Assembly: GCF_004798865.1 (NCBI RefSeq)
Contig: NW_025336480.1
Span: forward strand, 26,834,389 to 26,898,388
Length of the DNA stretch: 64,000 bases
From: Varanus komodoensis
Taxonomy: Eukaryota; Chordata; Lepidosauria; Squamata; Varanidae
Direction of reading: 5' to 3'
Below, one piece after another: positions 21,961 to 33,700 of the stretch (its first letter is position 1; each line of letters begins with the position of its first letter). The notes under the pieces were generated by a model. That model was not told the DNA's origin. It saw only the letters and a list, made by a program, of their open reading frames with translations, and did not search any database. Position numbers and translations under genes: made by a program.

Positions 21961-24799
21961 GGTTGAAGCAGCTTTCACATTCTGTTTTTCTTCTCTTCCT
22001 TGTTCAGCTGGTATTTTGTATAATATAAGCTGAGAAGGAGTTGTATGTGGTAATGGGTGAACTAATCCTAGGTGAATTCATCATGGACTGGGAAAGTAAT
22101 TAATTCATCCACTTGAGCTTAGATGAAAGTTCCTCTCAAATGAAAGGCTCATCCTGGGTACACACACTTTTGCATGTGCACAGTCACAGGGTGCATCTTT
22201 GGGAACTGTAGTTTGGCATTGCAGAGTGCCATGTATCACCACATTGAGTGGCTCCTTTCTGAGTTTCCATTTGGCCTGCCTGAGAGATGGTGGCATTGGA
22301 TCTTTATCACTATTGCTGAGCCAAGCAAACTGCTTCAGGTAGGTTTGGTGGGACCAAGGTAAGAGAACTATTGCAAATTTCCCTGTATGGAGCCACAGAT
22401 TGCTTTCCTGGATGTGTCCCAAAGCTTGCAATTATTTTTGAACTTAATAGCATATTTGTATTACACTGATTCAGGCTCACTTCAAAGGGGACCATAGCAC
22501 ACGTGTGAGCCAATGAACTGACCAGTTATAAAGTTGGGCAGCACCACCACTACCTGTGCATCACTTGACAGTGCTCATGAAATATAATACCAACTTTGGT
22601 TAGTACTCATGACAGTAAAGATGGTCTTATTTTATTTGGTGTTAATATCGTTAATGGATGGTACTATATTACAGATAAGCAAAATGGAGATTTATTTCTT
22701 TCCAGCTATAATCCATGGCATCCTTAAGCAGGTCTTTGAGGCAGAAGCCAAAGGTTCCACTTGGCAGAATGCGCAGGCAGGCCCTGCAAGCGTAAAACAG
22801 CTGACTTACCTCCTGTTGGAGGCAGTGAAGTAAGATGCATTCTCAGGAATGGAGGTGGGGCCCACATGTATAAGGTGATTCTGTTAAGACACTCATTTAG
22901 CTAATGTCACTGCTATCTACAGAAGATGACAGCTTGCCCCGGTCAGTGGGGTGAACCAAGGATTTCCCCACATGCTAGAACGAATAGTAAGCTTCTTTCC
23001 ACACTGCAATCGATTGCACCTGATGGATTGCAACAGGGGTGGGAAAACACATCTAGAAGTGCAATTAGTTGTTTTTAGAGGATTTCCCCCTCCTCCTGGG
23101 AATCAGCTGGAGAAACACATTCTCACAGAATGCCCTGAATCCATCTGGAGAGATGCTTGCTTTTTACACTTTGTGTGTAGGAAGTAACAGAAAGCAAACT
23201 TGGAGCTGGAAGGTGCGACTGAAGTGAGAATAATTGGAGGAGCCACTGCAATTCTTGTCCACCCCTTTGCACATGTGGCATCTTGCACTGCCATGTGCAT
23301 GAGAAAAAGTTTGCACACACCAGAAGGAAGAACATTTGGCATGTTCTGTGTTTCTGTAAGATTTGTTTTTAGACAATGATGCAAAGGGAGGCACGGGAAG
23401 CCTTGCCCACGTTCTCTGACATGGGGGTAGCTGCCAAGGGGTTGGCAGGATTAGTAGCCCTTGGTTAGGGCTGGCATGTGATATAGAAATACTGTGGCCA
23501 CAATTTAAGAACAATGTGGGGCAATACAGAAATAAATAGAAAAACAAACTTTACAGAAAAGTTACATGTGAAGACTTAGCAGAACCCAAACATTTTCCAA
23601 GTTTGCAGCAGAGAGACTAATTGCTGAGTCCCCAATCTCTGAACTACCTCTTCCATGGTCCACAGTCCCTGTGGTTCCCCCTCCTCCCTGCCACACACAC
23701 ACACCATTCATCCTCCTTGTAAGGAAAAAGGTCTGTCGTGTTCCTAGCCTGATATATCTACAGGGCAGCTTGACAAGCAGAGTTAGGCAACCTACTGCCC
23801 CGAAGGCTGGGCTCAAGGGTCAAGGCAACAGGCAACCCAATATTGTATGAGAGAGACAGAAAGAGCACAATCCAAATACAGTCCAGTGGTCAGATGCCAG
23901 GAAGAGAGTCACATAAGGGCGGTCCTGACACTAGTGGGCTGGAGCAGGGCAGGAACAACTGGAGCAAGCAAAAACACACAGGAGCAGGGCAAGGGCAGAC
24001 TAGGTTCACAGGATCAAGCAGCAGCAAGGCAGAACAGACTGGAACAAGGCAGGACCGGCTGGAGCAAGGTTCATGGCGCAGTGCTGCAGAGACCAGAGCA
24101 CAAGAGACTACTTGCATTGCTGTGGCAAAGAGCAGCAGGGTCAGGATGCCTTTTACACCCGTCTCCAGGGCCTCCAGCTGCACTGCATAATTGCTCCTCA
24201 GCTGTTTCCGGCAAGTGCCTGCAAAGGAGTTGCTGGTTTTGAAGACACTTTGCAAGGTCACTCAGGCCCTGATCCTGACTTGCAGGAGTAGAGAAGGGAA
24301 TGAACTGAGCCAAGTCTTGCAGAAATAGTGTAAAAGAAGAAGCTAAAACAAAGGAAGGTTCACTCCTGTCTGTGTAATTAACCCTCAAGGCCATAAAAGA
24401 GCCCCGCATATGTGGGGATTGCCACTGTTGCTCATGGGAAGGAGGGGACTTCCTTATTGAAGGGGAATCAAGGGGTTTGCTGAGCCCTCCCTCCGGGCCC
24501 CCTTATTTGTCACTGTTCCACCAAAGGATTCATGTCCTCTTTATTCAGTTTCTCTTCTCTGCAATACTTCTGATGCCATCTATCTAGTCAGTGTTGTGGC
24601 GAGGCAGCAACTTGCCCTCTCCCAGAATTGAGGAAGGAGACAAAGCAAGTGAACGAGAACAGCAGTAAAAGAGCCCACTCAACCTCCTTTCCTGCTGCAA
24701 GCTTTGAGGATAGCCAAGTTGCACCCTGAACTTCCAGTAGCAATATTCTGCCTGCACATCAAACTGCTTGAACAACCATTTACTGACACTACGCTATAG
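21961..24799. other. Intergenic, part possibly old retroelement
   Basis: No gene supported. The 23850-24300 part has a repetitive ggagcaaggcagga/ggagcagggcaag texture (several loose copies of a gg-agcaaggc unit) and may be an imperfect tandem array or an old element. The 131-codon plus frame and 123-codon minus frame there follow from that composition and carry no protein signature. Confidence 0.35.
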
Positions 24800-24982
24800 G
24801 GAAGGTTTATGGTAGAACATATGCCTTGCATGCAGAAGATCCCATTTCAAACTGCAGCATCTAGGAAGGAACCTCCTGACACCCTGGAGAGCTGCTGCCA
24901 GTCAGTGTCAACATTACAATTGTAGACGAATCAAGCATCTCATTCGAGATAAGGCAGCTCCCTATGTTCCTAGCTCTGCAAC
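24800..24982 (+). mobile_element. tRNA-type SINE (group 2)
   Basis: tagaacatatgccttgcatg, then cagaagatcccatttcaaac (tRNA-like A and B box region), then ccctggagagctgctgccag and tcagtgtcaac, ending ataaggcagctccctatgtt cctag. Closely related to the inverted copy at 6085-6245. Confidence 0.85.
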
Positions 24983-27177
24983 AGGTATGGGCAGGACCAG
25001 AGCAAATCATCTGAGAAACTGTGACTTGAAGAGTTTATTCTTCCGCATTAAACTTTCACAGCAGGCCAGCAAAGAACTGAATATGACCACTACTCCATCT
25101 GTGAACTCTTCTATGGACCAAACCAATAGTTGTCTTCCTCCCCTGGAACAATCCACAGTCCTGCCATTGAATGACTCTACAAGCCCAGGGTTTCCAGTCT
25201 AAGTCACAGCCATAGCCCCTTTGCTGCCATGTGTCCATAGAGACACCTGCCAGAAGAATCCAAGAGGCAAGCTAAACACTTTACACAGAGGACTCAGTTA
25301 CACTTTCCATTTACACTGGCACAGTGCTCAGGTGCTAAGCATGGGACAGAAGGAGGAAGTTTTGCAGTCTATACTTCTTGTGCATTAGCACTTTAAATCA
25401 CAAATCCTGACTGCCCGGGTTTACATAGTGTCAGACAGGCTGGAGAAATCATGTGGAGTCTAATGAAACTTCTGCTGCAGGCCTGATCTTTTTATTGAAT
25501 GTATGCACGCATGCATTCAAAACGTTTCTGCACATTTATATTTTATAAATATATATAGTTTTTGCTGATGGCATTAAAAAGTTGGTATGACACTGGGAAA
25601 AATGCATCACAAAGGAAGGTGACTATGTAGAGAAGTGATGTAATTTGTTTTTGAATATCTTAATAGAGTTTTAAAAGTGCAGAGACTTTTTGAAAAACCC
25701 TCTTATTGATAGAGTGGCAGACCATTCATTATAGAAATACATTCACATCAGTTTTTTGGAGGTCTTGTCTGAGTAAGGGCAAACTGCTTATCTGGAGTTA
25801 GGAGTTCACATGAAGGTAAGCAGTGTCTTCCTATATATGTTGCTCACCAGTACTGCCCTAGGGATCTTGGAGAAATGTGCAATTGACTCAAATGAGTTCA
25901 GATTTCTAGAAATCTGACCCACAAATTCTGCAACAGATGGGCTTTTCCCAAGGCATGCAGATTCCACACACTTACAGACCAGTTCGTGTTTTATTTTCTT
26001 TAATTCATGTGAACTTATTCAACTAAAGATACCATTTTTTTTTTTATTTTTCTCCATGAGTTAAAGTATGAAAAGAATGAAAATATATATTTATGGAGGT
26101 CCTGCATATTATGTGGGGATTTGTGCAGTTTTGCAGCTGTAAATTTGGGTGCAAAATCCAGTTTTGTCAATGAGTGGCCAACAGATTGAATGATGCACGA
26201 CCTTCTGTGAAACTGTAAGAACCGAGCCCCTAGGTATACCATTTCTCCCTAGGTATATCATTCCAAGGTATGTGTGTGCATGCACACGCACACGCACACA
26301 CACCTAGAAAGAGCAGCCTGATCCAACTGGATCTTACAGTAGTTGCCTGCTACAAATGCCACCCAAGTCTTTTTCTCTGTTGAGAAAGATGCATGGAGCG
26401 TCATGTTTTCCATAGCTGGCACAACCTTGTGGGTGCAGTGAAGATCTCCAGGAGAAGCCAGGAAGAAATAAGCAGCTATGTGCAGGTTTGTCATTAGTAT
26501 TCTGTTTTCTCTTGGGACTGCAAAAGCAGGACAACCACACTGCAATTCTAAAAGTGTATACATGTATTCTAGATGAGGGAATTTACACGGTGTCCTCCAA
26601 AGACATGCACTCACACAGGGCTGTGTGAGGAGATCAAAGCACCAAGTGGAGGACAGTGAAAGATCGATCTGCTTGGACATCAACATCATCATCTCTATAC
26701 TGCCCATAGCTAAAGTTCTCTGGGCCATTTAGCATGAAGTATGGAACCAATAAAAAGATAAAAACACTTCCTCTCACACTGTGAGAGGAAGAGCTCTGAG
26801 TGCAGAAGATTCCTCCACCCAACTCTGGAGTATCCCTCCCATCCCATCATATCTTCACCCCATTCAGCAGAGTCTCCTTATCCCAAGGGTAGCATTTTCA
26901 GGGGACTGGGAAGAAGGGAAGGGGAAGTCTACATCCCCCAGTGTAGTTGATCCAGCTTGAAATTATTGCACAGTAAAAAGAAAAGTATGTTGAAATTATT
27001 TCATAGCTCTTTTAGTAAGTTAAGGCTAAAACCCCATCACTTACCATTCTAATGCTGGCAGTAATTAATGTCCTGAACCAGCATGCTTGCCTCTGTTATC
27101 ATTGTTCTGTGCATTGTTCTCCCCATAAACTAGCAACATGTTGACAACCAGCCTATTGTGGTTGCTCTGACTCACTC
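24983..27177. other. Intergenic, with simple repeat and a LINE tail
   Basis: No gene supported. A (CA)n stretch lies at about 26272-26303. At 26685-26765 a minus-strand L2-like tail is visible (tggcccagagaactttagct, then gggcagtatagagatga). The rest looks unique. Confidence 0.45.
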
Positions 27178-27648
27178 AACAGAAAAGATAACTAAGGGCA
27201 GACTTGACAGAGATGTTTAAAATAAAGCATGGGAGAGAATTTTCTCCCTCTCCCATAACACTCAAACCCAGAGTCATACTAAGAAGCAGATTGGTGGGAG
27301 ATTTAGGACAGATAAAAGGAAGGCCTTCTTCAGACAACTGTGGAATTCGCTCCCATGGGAAATGGTAATGGCTCCCAATTGGATGGGACAGATTCAAGAG
27401 GGAGCTGGCTATCAGTGGCTACTAGCCTTGTGGACTGTGTGCTACCTCCCTTACCAGAGGTGGCCTGCCTGCATGTACCAGTTTCAGAGGAGCTTGGGCA
27501 AGAGAAGGCCTGGAATCCATCCTGCTTGAGGGATCCTGTGGGCAGCTGGTTTGCCACCATGTGAAGAGAGTGCTGGACTGGAGGGACCATTGATCTGATC
27601 CTGTGTGGCTTTTCTTATACCCATCTGTTCCTCTTTTCTTATGTTAAA
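27178..27648 (+). mobile_element. CR1/L2-superfamily LINE, 3' end
   Basis: agagatgtttaaaataaagc, ggtgggagatttaggacaga and aaggaaggccttcttcagac encode the terminal ORF2 region (MHG..., GGRFRTDKRKAFFRQL-like), then tggaattcgctcccatggga. The 3' UTR (tcagtggctactagcc, gagtgctggactggaggga) ends ttcttatgtta. It is a different subfamily from the CR1 copies ending in gattctatgatt. Frames are broken. Confidence 0.8.
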
Positions 27649-28568
27649 GAGGTAAGTGATGGCTGCTGGGGTTCAACCATTTATCCTTTCCCACTCGTAT
27701 CATCTTTGGCAGCAGTAAGGTATTACTGCTACCAGGAGAGAGCCTCCATTAGTAGGAACCAGTGTAAAAAGTGCCATGTTCTCACCAAGATGGCTGCTGG
27801 GACTGGAAGTCTTCTTGCCTTCCTGGCCAGGGAAGAACCTCTGCAGTGGAGGTTGGTAGCTCCCATGCCAGTGGAATGATGCATCCCCTCCACCTATGAA
27901 CCTATGTTGGCACCATGAACAGCTCCTTTGGAGTTCAGACTGAAACCCAGAAGAGAGGCAACATGGGAGCCACCAGCCTCCACTGGTGCTCTGAAGGAGG
28001 GGAAGCCACTCTGGCTGCCCCCCTCTTTCTCCTATCCTGGAGTGGGGGAATGGAGGGGGATGGAGAGGCAGGATGAAGTATTTTAAGAGTGTGTTGTAGG
28101 CCCTTGTGGTATGAACACAGGCTGCTAATGCACCCTTCCAAAAGCAACCCCTCATCTTAATGCTACCAAACCTGAGCCACTACTCAACACACACAGAGAG
28201 GGAAAGATAGCATTGCTTTCCCACCCTAGTTTCTTTTTCATATCCTTTCACTCTGAGAGGCAATGGAAAGCATCCAACAGAAGACTAAAATGCCACAGTC
28301 ACCTGGCTGTACTTTCTAAAATGCCCACAAGTGATTTCGGCCTTATATAAACTCTATGGATATTCTGTTTTTAGGACTGAAGGCTGTTCAGGGTACAATG
28401 GCAACATTCTCAACATCTTTCATGAAATCCATTGTACCCTGGATGATGTCTATTTTTATCTTATCTTTTAAAAGAATGCTCAAAATCACCAGACATAGCC
28501 CATTTGGCCTCAGGATAGCACAGGCATGAATAATGCTCAGCAGCAGCAGCCTTCCCCATCCAGATACA
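27649..28568. other. Intergenic, no feature recognised
   Basis: A 151-codon minus-strand frame at 27700-28155 has no domain signature and a low-complexity look. I do not support it as a gene. Confidence 0.45.
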
Positions 28569-28640
28569 TTTGGGCTGCACCACCCAGAATTCCCAGTCAG
28601 TGGCCCTGCTGGATGGGAATTCTGGGAGTTGCAGTCCAAA
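28569..28640. repeat. Foldback repeat, group B, compact hairpin
   Basis: The 27-bp arms 28569-28595 and 28614-28640 pair at 24 of 27 positions around an 18-nt loop (arm core cccagaattccca). It is the most compact member of the group in this window. Confidence 0.85.
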
Positions 28641-29029
28641 TGCGTCCACCCAACAGGATATGTCCATTTAGCAAGTCAAATACAAGGGTATTTTTTAACC
28701 CTTAAAATGCTCATATGTCAAACATAAAAACTGTATCTTCACTTTTTGAAAAATACTGTGAAAGGGGGGTCTGTTTTATTTTGAAGGAGCAGCAGCCAGG
28801 CAGAGCCCTGATTCAGCCCTGTGGGAATGAGCAGCCCACTGCAGTGGCCGTGTGTCCGGCTTTACATAAGAACAGATTTATTGACACCATCAGAACACAG
28901 GACAAGTCAGACTAGACAGACTAAAGGCTTATCTAGTCTGCCATTCCATTCACACAGTCACACAACAGAGATTGTTGTCACCAGTTAGCAGATTGACATC
29001 AGGGCCACCTGGTTGCCATCTTCCTCATG

Positions 29030-29185
29030 ATGATAGTGTTGTTGCATTACATTTCTATACTACCTGTAGCCAAAGCTCTCTGGGAAGTTCACAACATTTT
29101 AAGTCACCCATCCGCATTTCAACAAGGCCCTATCTTGCTTAGCTTCCAAGTTTAGGCAGGATCAGGTACTTCAGGCTATATAGAA
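29030..29185 (-). mobile_element. 5S-rRNA-derived SINE with L2-like tail, copy 1
   Basis: On the minus strand the first about 80 nt follow 5S rRNA: cctgaagtacctgatcctgc, then cttggaagctaagcaagata (5S box A region, aagctaagcaggg in the gene), then atgcggatgggtgactt (5S intermediate element ttggatgggagacc). It then switches to gttgtgaacttcccagagag, ctttggctacaggtagtata and gaaatgtaatg, an L2-type 3' end. The partner at 45199 has the same junction, so this is a family and not a chance fusion. Confidence 0.85.
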
Positions 29186-29271
29186 GCTACTGTAATGTAC
29201 TGTAGTTCTAGTCCTAACCTTAGTTCAGTGTATGACTGTTTCTATATGTACATCTATACATAAAGCAGCAC

Positions 29272-29351
29272 ATGAAACTCTATGTTACCCGGAGGAGGGC
29301 TTTCTACCCGGAGGAGGGCTTTCTCTGCGGTGGCGCCCAACCTATGGAATT
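29272..29351 (+). mobile_element. LINE C-terminal fragment at the gap edge
   Basis: One frame reads RRAFSAVAPNLWN just before the Ns, the LINE C-terminal RAFSxxAPxLWN box. A perfect 19-bp tandem duplication (29287-29305 and 29306-29324) precedes it. Confidence 0.55.
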
Positions 29352-29451
29352 NNNNNNNNNNNNNNNNNNNNNNNNNNNNNNNNNNNNNNNNNNNNNNNNN
29401 NNNNNNNNNNNNNNNNNNNNNNNNNNNNNNNNNNNNNNNNNNNNNNNNNNN
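29352..29451. other. Assembly gap, 100 N
   Basis: Exactly 100 Ns, the usual placeholder for a gap of unknown size. It separates a LINE fragment from the GC-rich 5' UTR of a CR1 copy. Confidence 0.99.
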
Positions 29452-29791
29452 GGGAGAGGGCTGAGTGGCCAGGGGACTGGCGAAGGCAAGGTAGGAGCCG
29501 GGCAGGGGAGCAGAGGGCAGGAGCAGCGGAGAGGAAGGGGGCGGGGCCAGAGGGGCCAGGAGGGAGCAGATGGGCGGGGCCACCGGCCTGAGGGGCTGAT
29601 AAGGCCATGCTCAGCCACTGCAAGCCCTTTTGGCTCTGGCCTCTTGGCATCGTCCCTTGCGTGCATCCCTTGGCTGCGGCCTGGGCTGCCTGGAGACTCC
29701 CTTCCCTGGGAGGCTGAGGGTTTTTTGTTTGTTTGTTTGTTTTGTTTTATTGTTGTTGTTTTTAATTGCTTTGTTTTTCTTTCTTTGTGAC
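29452..29791 (+). promoter_or_regulatory. CR1 5' UTR / internal promoter region
   Basis: A strongly GC- and G-rich leader with two gggcggggcc boxes (Sp1-like), ending in a T-rich stretch with tgtttgtttgtttgtt just before the ORF1 start. CR1 5' UTRs are known to carry promoter activity. Here it abuts the gap. Confidence 0.6.
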
Positions 29792-30699
29792 ATGTTTGCC
29801 CTTATGCCCAAGGAGAGGCAGGGTTACACTTGCCCTCGGTGCAAGCTGGTGACCCTGCTAGAGGAGGAGGTGAGGTGCCTGAGGGCCAAGAGAGCTCTCC
29901 AGGCCCCCTGGGAGCAGCCCCCCTCTGGACAGAGGGTTGAGGGAGAGGCCACGGGAGGAGCAGCTGCGGAGACATGGAGGCATGTCATCCACAGGAGGAG
30001 GAGGCCAGCACGGCCTTCTCCTGGTACCAATCTGGAGCTGGGAAACAGGTTCTCTCCACTTGGGGAGGCTGGGGCTGAAGAGGCCTCGGGGGACCAGCAG
30101 GACCCCCAGCCTGGGACATCAGGCGGCAAGGGGGCCCCTGCAGGAGAGGCAAGGGCCAGGGCATGGCCGCCCACCAGCACCGGGAAGGCACGGTGGCGGG
30201 TGATTGTTGCTGAGGACTCCCTGCTGAGGGGCACTGAGGCAACAGTGTGCCGCCCCAACCTGGAGACAAGGGAGGTGTGCTGGCTGCCGGGCGCACGCAT
30301 CTGGCATGTGAAGGACAGAGTGGAGCGTCTTGTTCACTCTGGGGGTCACCAGCCACTTCTGGTGATCCATGTGGGCACAAACAACGTGGCCAGGCAGGGT
30401 GTGGTTGGGATCACCAGGGACTTTGAGGCCTTGGGGAAGAAACTCAGGGAGCTAAAGGCCCAAGTAGCCTTCTCGTCCATCTTACTAGTCTGGGGATTTG
30501 GGCCAGGAAGGGACAGGAGGGTCAGGTGAACGACTGGCTTAGGATGTGGTGCCAGAAGGAACGCTTCGGGTTCCTTGACCACGGCACTCGGTTTCTTGCC
30601 AATGGACTTCTGGCAAGGGACGGGTTACACCTCACGAGGATGGGAAAAAGGTCCTTTGGAGATGCTCTAGCGAGCTTCGTCCAGAAGACTTTAAACTGA
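29792..30699 (+). pseudogene. CR1 ORF1 (SGNH-esterase-like), frameshifted
   Basis: ORF1 of CR1 is a nucleic-acid-binding and esterase-type accessory protein of retrotransposition. The start MFALMPKERQ is chosen because YTCPRCKLVTLLEEEV, a CxxC motif followed by a short coiled coil, follows at once. The longer upstream frame is T-rich UTR. After a variable basic and proline-rich middle comes the SGNH hydrolase region: WRVIVAEDSLLRGTEA (normally GDS), LLVIHVGTNNVAR (GTND block, last residue Asn), and RDGLHLTRMGK (catalytic Asp and His block). The frame shifts near 30490-30530: the first frame stops at about 30529, while VNDWLRMWCQKERFGFLDHG continues in another frame to the stop at 30697-30699. 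The change of GDS to EDS in the nucleophile block is also unusual. Confidence 0.85.
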
Positions 30700-30753
30700 G
30701 CTGGGGGGGGGGTTCAGCCCCCCCCCCAGAAATGTGTCTGCACTGGGTCAAGT

Positions 30754-33700
30754 GTGGGGAGAGGATCAGGGCTCTGGGAGCAGGGATTTAGAGGTACTGC
30801 AGGGACTGACAGGACTCCTACAGAGAGGGGCCAGGTATCAGGGAGGATGGGAGGAAGGAGGAGGCTGGGGACTCCAAGGAAAGGAAGCGGTGGGAAGGAG
30901 TTGAGGTGCATGTACACCAATGCTAGGAGCATGGATAATAAGCTTGAAGCTCTCCTGGGAATAGGAGAGTATGACCTGCTGGGAATCACAGAAACTTGGT
31001 GGGATGAAAGGCAAGTCTGGAATGTGAACACAGAAGGGTATCACCTTTTTAGAACGGACAGGAAGGGAAAGAGAGGTGGGGGCATGGCTTTATATGTCAG
31101 GGAGGGGATAGGATGCAGTGAGATAGAATGCAGCACAGATGGGGATTCGGTAGAGGCAGTCTGGGTGAAACTTAGGGGTTTTGACAGGGAAAGAGACCTG
31201 ATAGTGGGGGTATGTTATCGCCCTCCAGGTCAACTTCAGACCCTGGATGATGTCCTGACAGACCAGATTCTAAGGATATCTCGGGGGAAAGACACAGTAA
31301 TTATGGGAGGTTTCAATCTCCCGGATATTAGTTGGGAGACTCACTCGATGGTGACAGCCAGGTCACATTGCTTCCTAGAAGCTATAGAGCAGGGCTCTCA
31401 AACTCGCGGCCCGCGGGCCAGTTGCCGGGATGGGCGGGGCACGGGGGAGGGGCCCTGCGGCCTTCAAAGCGCCGGCGGCGCCCGGGCCGGCCTCCGGATG
31501 AGCGGCCCACCCCCACCGCGGTGGGGGAATGCTTGATGCGGCCCAGCCTCACCCAGACTCTACTTCCTGCGGCCCCCAGGTAAGTTGAGTTTGAGACCCC
31601 TGCTATAGAGGGAGGGTTTTTCACACAGAGGGTCCAAGAGGCAACAACGGGGGGAAACAGCCTTGACTTGGTCTTGACCAATAGAGAGAAGCTGATAGAT
31701 GAAGCACAGATTAGGGGAGCTCTGGATGCGAGTGATCACTCCATTCTTTGCTTTGAGATTAGGGGACTCGGGACGTGCAGCAGGTCAAGCACTAGAAGCT
31801 GGGACTTCAAGAGGGCCAACTTTGGCCAACTGAAGGCCAGACTGGGAAAAGTCTCCTGGGATAGGTTACTGGAAGGTAAGCGAGTTGAGGAGGGGTGGAT
31901 GGCACTCAAAAGGAAGGTTTTGGAGGCGCAAGCCTTGACAATACCTCTAGTTAGTAAGGAGGGGAGGCGGAGGAGAGCACCGCCATGGATGCGAAAGGAG
32001 GTGGTTAGAGGGATTAGACGAAAGAGGAACCTCCGTAGGAAATGGGTACTGGGGCAAATGGACAAAAGGGTATACCGGGAGGGGGAGGCCCACTGCAGAA
32101 GGATTCTTTGCAAGGCTAAGGCTGATTACGAGCTGAGACTTGCCAAGAATATCAAGAGCAACAAAAAGGGCTTCTTTCAGCATGTAAATAGGAAGAGGAA
32201 GGGGAGACAAGTGGCGGGACCACTAAATAAGGAGGAAGGAGATCCAGTGACAGATATGAGGGAACAGGCACAGATGCTAAAAGACTATTTTGCCTCTGTG
32301 TTCTCCCCAAAGCAGGACGGGGGATATCCGCATAGGAGATTAGATGAGGCTGGGGACTTAGGGGCACAGATTAGAATCACCCCCCTTGAAGTCGAGGGGC
32401 TCCTCAGGGCATTGGACATTACGAAGGTGCCAGGCCCTGATGGGTTACACCCGAGAGTACTTAAAGAGTTGGCAGGGGTTCTCTCATGCCCGCTGGCCTC
32501 CATTTTTGAGGCTTCGTGGAGAACGGGTGAAGTTCCAGAGGACTGGAGGCTGGCATCGGTGGTCCCAGTTTTCAGAAAGGGTAGTCGAAGGGACATGGGG
32601 AATTACAGACCTGTTAGCCTTACATCCATTGTAGGAAAAACAATGGAAAGGCTTATAATAGGGAGAGATCTAGTGATGCTAGATAGGGAAGGGAGGCTGA
32701 CAGCCACACAACATGGCTTCCACAAAAACAGGTCCTGCCAGACAAACCTTGTGGAATTCTTTGAGAAGGTTTCGAGATGGCTAGATGGAGGGGATGCAGT
32801 GGATGTGGCATACCTGGATTTCAGCAAGGCCTTTTACAAAGTGCCCCATGATATCCTGGTGGAGAAACTGAGGAGTTTTGGGATACACCAAAGCGCTGTC
32901 TGGTGGATCAGGGCATGGCTGACTGACCGAAAGCAGAGGGTAACCATTAGTGGGGAATCACTGGGATGGCGGCCAGTGACAAGCAGGGTCCCCCAGGGCT
33001 CTGTCCTGGGGTCGATCCTGTTTAATCTTTTCATAAATGACATGGAAGAAGGGGTGAACAGTCTGCTGATCAAATTCGCAGACTATACTAAAACTGGAGC
33101 AGTGACCACAACTGAGGAGCAGGTACTCCAGATCCAAAAGGATCTGGACAGACTACGGAAGTGGGCAGGAGACAACAGGATGGCGTGCAATGTGGATAAG
33201 TGCAAGGTCTTTCACTTGGGCCATAGGAATAGCTGTCATAAGTACAGGTTAGATGACAAGTGGCTGGAGAGCAGCACTTGTGAAAGGGACCTCGGGGTAC
33301 TGGTTGACTGCAGGCTAAACATGAGTCAGCAGTGTGATGCGGTGGTCAAGAGGGTGAACGCCACCCTTGGTTGCATAGCCAGAAGTGTGGCTTCTAGATG
33401 AAGAGTGGTATTAGTACCACTCTACACAACTCTGGTGCACCCACACCTGGAGTATTGTGTTCAGTTTTGGGCCCCTCATTACAGAAAGGATATAACCAAG
33501 TTAGAGTCAGTGCAGCATAGGGCCACAAGGTTGGTGGCCGGTTTGCAGGGGATGGGGTATGAGGCGAGACTGAGGGAACTGGGTCTCTTCAGCCTGGAGA
33601 AGAGGAGACTCAGAGGGGATATGTTGGCAACATACAGGTACATGAGGCAATGTCACATGGAGATGGGTAGAGACCTGTTCTCCCCTGCAGAGGAAGGCAG

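Noticed and set aside
23847-24261. Coding gene or intact retroelement in the ggagcaaggcagg-rich region
   Set aside because: Translations are Gln/Arg- or Leu/Cys-biased low complexity. No motif, and edges cannot be defined.
26258-26728. 156-codon minus-strand frame
   Set aside because: It ends in a CA microsatellite (CVCVCVC run) and includes an L2 tail. Not coding.
29232-29591. Open frames spanning the 100-N gap
   Set aside because: They read through Ns and are artefacts of the gap.
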